DNA of 64,000 nucleotides from Kribbella sindirgiensis (lineage in GTDB: Bacteria > Actinomycetota > Actinomycetes > Propionibacteriales > Kribbellaceae), in NCBI RefSeq assembly GCF_004331435.1, contig NZ_SJKA01000001.1, forward strand, positions 372,001 through 436,000, in the 5' to 3' direction. A program made the translations under genes and the position numbers. The notes beneath the pieces are model-generated. The model was not told where the DNA came from and did not search any database. It worked only from the letters and a program-made list of their open reading frames with translations. Of this stretch, positions 59,536-64,000 are shown one piece after another (positions within the stretch are counted from its first letter, which is position 1; each line of letters begins with the position of its first letter).

Positions 59536-61250
59536 GGGATCACCGCCGTCACCATGTAGCCGCCGGCCTCGGGATCGGACCAGGTGACCTCTCCCCCGAC
59601 CGCACCGACCCGGTCGCCGATCGCCGTGAGATCCGGTGTCCGGATGGTCGCGGACTCCGTCTCCACCCTGACGGTCAGCGACTTCGCGACCTGGCGGACC
59701 TCGATCCGGCACCGGGTGGCAACAGATGGTTGTACGACGCTACCGACTGCGGCAGCGACAGTCGCATAAGCAGCCATCGCCACCTCCGTTGTCAGCGCGT
59801 CGGTGACCTGCGTCGTAAGCTCCGCCGGTACGTCGGATGCCGCCACGAGCTCCACCAGAGCCTGCTCGAGACCCTCGTCGGCGAGCACGCTCGGAAACAC
59901 TCCGTGCGCCAGCCGACGCAACTGGCTGAGAGCGTCGCCGACCTTGTTCTCCACCCTCTCGATCGTGATGCGGGTGTCCTGGTCGGCCTCGGCGCGGGCG
60001 ATGCGCAACTGGAGACCTACGCCGACCAGCCGTTGCTGCGCGCCGTCGTGCAGGTCGCGCTCGATCCGCCGGCGTTCGCCGTCCGACGCGACGACGACCC
60101 GGCGCTGTGACGCGCGGACCTCTGCCATCCGCGACCGAGCGACCGTCGACAACTGTGCATTGTGAAGCGCCAACCGGGTGACCGGGGACAGGCCCGCGAG
60201 GATCTCCGCCGGGTCCACGGTGCGAGCGGCGACAAGCCGAACGGTCGGCGCCGAGCCGTCGGTCAGGACCACGGTTCGGGCCGGCTCGGGTGGTTCCACG
60301 ACGGCCGCGCCGGCCGGGTCGAGCCAGCGGTCCTCACCCAGGACAGCGAACTGGACATCGACGACGGCTCCGCGCCGTACGGACTCTGCCGACAGGCCGG
60401 CCACCACCCTGTCGACGGCCGCGCGGGTCCGCAGAACACGCAGGTGCAGCAGGCACACCGCTGCTCCGACAGCGGCGACGGCCAACGGCTCCAGCGGGAG
60501 TCTGACGGCTGACGGCGTCATGTTCTCGAAGGTCAGCCACCGTACGACGGCCAGCCCTCCGAGCGCCGTCAGAGCAGCCAGGGCCGCGCCACTCACCAGC
60601 CGAGCCGAACGGGTCCTGAGAGTCGCGGCGACCGCGACTCCACCGATCACAGCGATGCCGACGATGACCGCCGTGGTGATCGCCATCGTGGAGCGGGTCC
60701 CGACCAGCTCGCCGAGGAGTGGCGAGAGGTCGGCACAGGTCTGGGCGCAGCCCGGATCGGCGAACGGGTCATACGCCAGCACGTGCACGCCGGCAGCAAC
60801 GACTGCGATCCCGGCGATGACGATCACGAGCCGGTCCGCTCGTGGCTCTACTCGGGCCGGCCAGAGTAGAGCCGTCGCGGCGATCGCGGCCACCGCCAGT
60901 GGTCTCGTTGCGAGAATAGCGCCGCGCAACGAGTCCGGCAGCCACTCCTGAGAGGCCCACAGCGGCAGGATCGCCGCAACGCCGGCCAGCGCGAGCGCTG
61001 CTGAGGCGCGGCCGCTGTGCGACCGTGCGGCCCAGGCCCCAGCGACGGAGACCGTGGCGGCCACGGCGACGACCAGCACATACCAGGCCGGCAGCCGCTG
61101 AACCGTGGCTGCGTTCGGGTTGGCGAACGCGAACGGCAGCACGCAGAGCACCACGACCGCGGCCGACAGCACCGTCGCGGACACGGCCATACCTGCACTG
61201 CGCACCGCTACCACCGGGCCTGCCCCCGCCACCATGGTCACGCTTCCCAT
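59523..61250 (-). CDS. NarL-type sensor histidine kinase with many membrane spans
   Basis: The 575-residue protein has seven or eight hydrophobic segments in the first 270 residues, a linker with a possible extra sensor, then HisKA_3 with the full RRIERDLHDGAQQRLV box and a HATPase-like end. The ATPase part is degenerate (no clear N-box), so activity should be tested. It is divergent from the DctP lipoprotein gene with 148 bases between, which suggests that the lipoprotein feeds signals to it. Confidence 0.85.
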   Translation of the reverse strand: MGSVTMVAGAGPVVAVRSAGMAVSATVLSAAVVVLCVLPFAFANPNAATVQRLPAWYVLVVAVAATVSVAGAWAARSHSGRASAALALAGVAAILPLWASQEWLPDSLRGAILATRPLAVAAIAATALLWPARVEPRADRLVIVIAGIAVVAAGVHVLAYDPFADPGCAQTCADLSPLLGELVGTRSTMAITTAVIVGIAVIGGVAVAATLRTRSARLVSGAALAALTALGGLAVVRWLTFENMTPSAVRLPLEPLAVAAVGAAVCLLHLRVLRTRAAVDRVVAGLSAESVRRGAVVDVQFAVLGEDRWLDPAGAAVVEPPEPARTVVLTDGSAPTVRLVAARTVDPAEILAGLSPVTRLALHNAQLSTVARSRMAEVRASQRRVVVASDGERRRIERDLHDGAQQRLVGVGLQLRIARAEADQDTRITIERVENKVGDALSQLRRLAHGVFPSVLADEGLEQALVELVAASDVPAELTTQVTDALTTEVAMAAYATVAAAVGSVVQPSVATRCRIEVRQVAKSLTVRVETESATIRTPDLTAIGDRVGAVGGEVTWSDPEAGGYMVTAVIPCES

Positions 61251-61398
61251 TGTGCGCTTGTGAAGTCACAGTTGGGTGCAGTGGTAGCCACATTCGATCC
61301 GCGTGCCAACACGGTCGGCAGAAGACAGCGCCACTCGTAGCGTCCGGAGTACTGGACGTTACTCAACGTCCAATCTTCTGGACGTAGGGGGAGAAACC
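61251..61398. promoter_or_regulatory. Divergent promoter with TGGACGTT half-sites
   Basis: TGGACGTT (61353-61360) and AACGTCCA (61365-61372) form a perfect 8-bp dyad with a four-base spacer. A third TGGACGT lies at 61379-61385, just before the GGGGGA ribosome site of the lipoprotein gene. The layout fits a LuxR-type response regulator. Confidence 0.55.
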
Positions 61399-62883
61399 AT
61401 GAACGTACTGCGCAGGCGCGGTCTCAGCTACAGCCTCGTCGGCATCATGCTGATGGCACCGCTCGGCTGTAGTGGTGCGAAGGCAGTCGACAAGGCCGGT
61501 GGGGACAGCGCCGTACTGACGCTGGCCACCATCGACGACGTGAACGACAACGGTCAGTCGTTCGGACCGCAGGCCTTCGTCGACAACCTCCGCACGGTGT
61601 CCGGCGGCAAGCTGAAGGTCGAGATCAAGAAGAACTACGGCGAAGGCGACGCACAGGCCGAATCCGCCATCGTGAAGGCGATCGCGGCCGGCGAGATCGA
61701 CGGTGGCTGGCCGTCGACGCGGGCCTTCGCGGGAGCCGGGATCACCAGCCTCAAGGCCGTCGAGGCGCCGATGACCATCACCAGCTATACCGCGGAGAAG
61801 CAGCTGGTGACAGCGCCGGTCGCCAAGTCCCTGCTCGCCAGCTTGGACAGCACCGGAGTCGTCGGCCTCGGACTGGCCGTCGGACCGCTTCGCCGGCCGT
61901 TCGCCGCGAAGAAGCCGCTGCTCGGACCGGCTGACTGGACGGGTACGCGGTTCCGGACCTACAACTCGCCCGTGCAGGAAGATGCCATCCGGGCGCTCGG
62001 CGGTACGCCGGTGAACTTCGGGATCGAGTGGGGCGGTGAGGTCAAGGCCGGTCGTCTTCGCGGCGCCGAGTTCGACGTTCCGCAGTACGCCAGGAACGAC
62101 ACCGTTCTGGCCCTCCAGGTCACCGCCAATGTCGTGCTCTGGCCGAAGGTCTTCGTCCTGAGCTTCAGCCGGCAACGGTTCGAGGCCCTGACCGAGCAGC
62201 AGCGAAGCTGGATCCGGGATGCGGCACAGCGAGCGACGAGGGCGTCTGTCGAGGCCACCTACGAGGAGTCGGCCATCGCCGGCGAGATGTGTAGCGACGG
62301 CATCCGTTTCATCACCGCCACACCAGGTGAGGTCGCCGGCCTACGCAGGAAACTGCAGCCTGTACTCGACCGGCTTGCGGCCGACCCGAAGAGCGGGCCG
62401 ATGCTGAAGGACATCCAGGCCATCGCGACGGCCAATCCCCTGGCTGACGTCCCGAACGTGCCAGAAGCCTGTCGGCAGACGGGTAAGGAAGCTCCTGCCG
62501 CCAAGATCCCTCAACAGGTCTCCGCGCTGCCGAGCGGTGTCTACCGGGTGGAAATCACCCTCGAGGACGTGCACGCAGCAGGTCTGGACAACAGCGACGG
62601 AAATTCGGGGACCTGGACCCTGACTGTGCGGAACGGAACGTTCGAGGTCCGCTGCCGGCCCATCGGCGACCCAAGCGATGACTGCGGTGGCACCATCACC
62701 GACGGTGTGCTCGGCGCAGGAGATCTCCGCGGCACCGGTCACCAGGTCTGGCTCGTGCCCAAGGGAAAGGACCATCCGGTCCAGTTCACCTGGGCGGTCG
62801 ACGGCAACACTCTCGTTCTCAGCGAGTCGTCCGCCCCAAAGGGGGCGGAGATGATCCTCGAGCCGTGGCAGAAGATCGGCTAG
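61399..62883 (+). CDS. Orphan TRAP-type (DctP) solute-binding lipoprotein with extra C-terminal domain
   Basis: The 494-residue precursor has a lipoprotein signal (LMAPLGC). A DctP-like fold (about 35-360) follows, with ALGGTPVNFGIEWGGEVKAGRLRGAE and LSFSRQRFEALTEQQRSWI. A C-terminal domain of about 130 residues (from about 370, beta-rich, with SGVYRVEITLEDV and GTWTLTVRNGTFEV) is not part of normal DctP proteins. No TRAP membrane subunits are nearby. It is flanked by histidine kinase genes on both sides, so a sensing role is likely. It overlaps the end of the convergent kinase-like gene by four bases. Confidence 0.85.
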   Translation: MNVLRRRGLSYSLVGIMLMAPLGCSGAKAVDKAGGDSAVLTLATIDDVNDNGQSFGPQAFVDNLRTVSGGKLKVEIKKNYGEGDAQAESAIVKAIAAGEIDGGWPSTRAFAGAGITSLKAVEAPMTITSYTAEKQLVTAPVAKSLLASLDSTGVVGLGLAVGPLRRPFAAKKPLLGPADWTGTRFRTYNSPVQEDAIRALGGTPVNFGIEWGGEVKAGRLRGAEFDVPQYARNDTVLALQVTANVVLWPKVFVLSFSRQRFEALTEQQRSWIRDAAQRATRASVEATYEESAIAGEMCSDGIRFITATPGEVAGLRRKLQPVLDRLAADPKSGPMLKDIQAIATANPLADVPNVPEACRQTGKEAPAAKIPQQVSALPSGVYRVEITLEDVHAAGLDNSDGNSGTWTLTVRNGTFEVRCRPIGDPSDDCGGTITDGVLGAGDLRGTGHQVWLVPKGKDHPVQFTWAVDGNTLVLSESSAPKGAEMILEPWQKIG

Positions 62884-64000
62884 GACAGACGGCGTCGGCA
62901 AGGGACGGTGGCAGTCACCGTCGTACCGGCTCCGGGTGGACTCTCCACCCGGAGCCTGCCGTCGAGTACAGCCAGTCGGTCGGACAGGCCGGTCAGTCCC
63001 GATCCGGACACGTCGGCTCCACCGCGCCCGTCGTCGGTGACGCTGACCTGCAGCAGATCGCCGTACCGGCATACGTCGATCTTGATCCGGCCGGCGCCGG
63101 CGTGCTTGGCCGCATTGGCCAATGCCTCTGAACAGACATAGAACAACGCGGTCTCGGCAGCGGCGTCACCGGCAGAGTCGTCGCCGTAGCTGATCACCAC
63201 CTCGGCCGGAGCTCGCGCCGCGAGGATCTCGAGGGCATCGCGCAGCCTTCCCTCCCCCAGCGTCGCCGGTGGAATGCCTGCCACCAGGTCGCCGATCTCC
63301 GCGATCGCAGCTACGAGTTCTGATCCCACAATGCCCAAGGCGGTCCCTGTCCCGACGCGCACGTCGGCGAGTTCAGCCTGGGCGTCCCTCAAGAAGGCTG
63401 CCACCTTCTGCCCCAGCTCTTCCGCCACCTCCTCCCGCTGACGGTCTGCGGCTGCGACAACTCGCGCACGCGCCGCCTCCAGCTCGCGCAGCCGGGCCAA
63501 TTGCTCCTCCTGCAGCCGGATGTTGGCCACCGCCAGCCGCACGGCTGTCGCGACCGCCCGGGCAGTCAGCGGATCCTCCAGCGCCGCCGACTGATGCACG
63601 ACGACAGCCACCGGTACGTCGTCCTCGCTCACCATGAGCAGCTGTCGATCTGCCTGCCCACCAGCGAAGTCCTGCCAGCGATGGACTCTGAGGCTCGGAT
63701 CGCCGAGCGCCTCTCCGAGCACGGAGGCGAAGCCGTCGAGTCCGGCCAACGGTCGACTGACCAGGACCGCGTCGGCGAGCCGTCGCCGTACTCGTAGCGC
63801 CGACCAGTACGCGACGGGGAAGGTCACGGCGACGAGCCCGAGGACGACCTGGTAGTCAAGGAGGGCGAGCGCCGGATCGAACGACTCCTCGCCGCGGGCG
63901 AGCGACCAGCTGATGCCAAGTGTCACTGCCACTGCGACGGCTGCCGTCACCGGGTACCACCGAGCGCTCGGTGGACGCATCACGGCGCAGACGGCGACCA
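62880..64000 (-). CDS. Histidine-kinase-like protein lacking the phospho-acceptor His (5' end outside window)
   Basis: At least 367 residues are visible and the frame is open to the right edge, so the start probably lies outside. Two membrane spans, a variable linker and a coiled-coil are followed by a HisKA_3-like helix where the usual LHDG reads LGQK (RQREEVAEELGQKVAAF): the histidine is missing. The HATPase domain looks intact with EALANAAKHAG, DDGRGG and GSGLTGLSDR. It may be a pseudokinase, or a phosphatase or ATPase partner of a real kinase. It is convergent with the DctP gene. Confidence 0.82.
   Translation of the reverse strand, partial: VAVCAVMRPPSARWYPVTAAVAVAVTLGISWSLARGEESFDPALALLDYQVVLGLVAVTFPVAYWSALRVRRRLADAVLVSRPLAGLDGFASVLGEALGDPSLRVHRWQDFAGGQADRQLLMVSEDDVPVAVVVHQSAALEDPLTARAVATAVRLAVANIRLQEEQLARLRELEAARARVVAAADRQREEVAEELGQKVAAFLRDAQAELADVRVGTGTALGIVGSELVAAIAEIGDLVAGIPPATLGEGRLRDALEILAARAPAEVVISYGDDSAGDAAAETALFYVCSEALANAAKHAGAGRIKIDVCRYGDLLQVSVTDDGRGGADVSGSGLTGLSDRLAVLDGRLRVESPPGAGTTVTATVPCRRRLS

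Noticed and set aside
1-64000. Search for tRNA, rRNA, CRISPR arrays and transposase genes
   Set aside because: Reading both strands by eye I found none that could be supported; a covariance-model scan would be needed to exclude a tRNA with certainty.

Overview
This is a GC-rich (about 70%) chromosomal segment of an actinobacterium. Codon usage, MprAB/HtrA, a MsiK-dependent-looking sugar ABC system, a mycothiol-type DinB protein and a DUF1023 hydrolase fit Propionibacteriales, and I would guess Kribbella or a close relative; the genus is inference. I saw no rRNA, tRNA or CRISPR array and no transposase or integrase gene. The gene at the left edge is cut at its 5' end, and the one at the right edge almost certainly is too.

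Layout. 0-10 kb: an SDR/MerR pair, a branched-chain 2-oxo acid dehydrogenase operon (E1alpha-E1beta-E2, minus strand), a DMT exporter, a small secreted two-repeat protein, hisC and a dimethylarginine-hydrolase-like enzyme. 10-13 kb: a PEGA-like membrane protein and a three-domain peptidoglycan hydrolase. 13.2-22 kb: an eight-gene, almost fully translationally coupled minus-strand operon for a carbohydrate (secreted beta-propeller protein, GntR regulator, lipoprotein binding protein, two permeases, SDR, glucarate-dehydratase-type enolase, six-hairpin glycosidase). 22-26 kb: a holin-like membrane protein and a low-molecular-weight phosphatase whose 3' end is repeated 2 kb downstream. Between the two copies sits a two-gene XRE-ImmA module, followed by PPi-dependent phosphofructokinase. 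This is the clearest sign of a horizontally acquired cassette in the window.

26-34 kb: Lrp/EamA pair, acetamidase, the MprAB two-component system, a MerR-like regulator and the HtrA protease. The mprA and htrA upstream regions share direct repeats with an 11-bp pitch, which suggests one envelope-stress regulon. 34-44 kb: pirin, FAD monooxygenase, rhamnose mutarotase behind a perfect palindrome, a lipoprotein penicillin-binding protein, a zinc-ribbon protein, thioesterase, GNAT and a three-gene ABC-2 exporter with a highly structured leader. 43.8-51.5 kb: DNA polymerase IV, peptidase S51, a phosphotransferase, and an L-fuconate/sugar-acid catabolic group (lactonase, enolase dehydratase, GntR, FAH hydrolase) around an ATCCTATAGGAT operator.

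51.5-64 kb: a DUF1023 hydrolase followed by two paralogous small proteins of unknown role; a cobalt uptake operon (cbtB-cbtA plus a divergent histidine phosphatase) under a cobalamin riboswitch; LysE and MFS transporters; a phosphotriesterase-like hydrolase; and at the right edge a sensory cluster. That cluster holds a LuxR-type two-component pair, an orphan TRAP-type (DctP) lipoprotein, and a second histidine-kinase-like protein in which the phospho-acceptor histidine is replaced.
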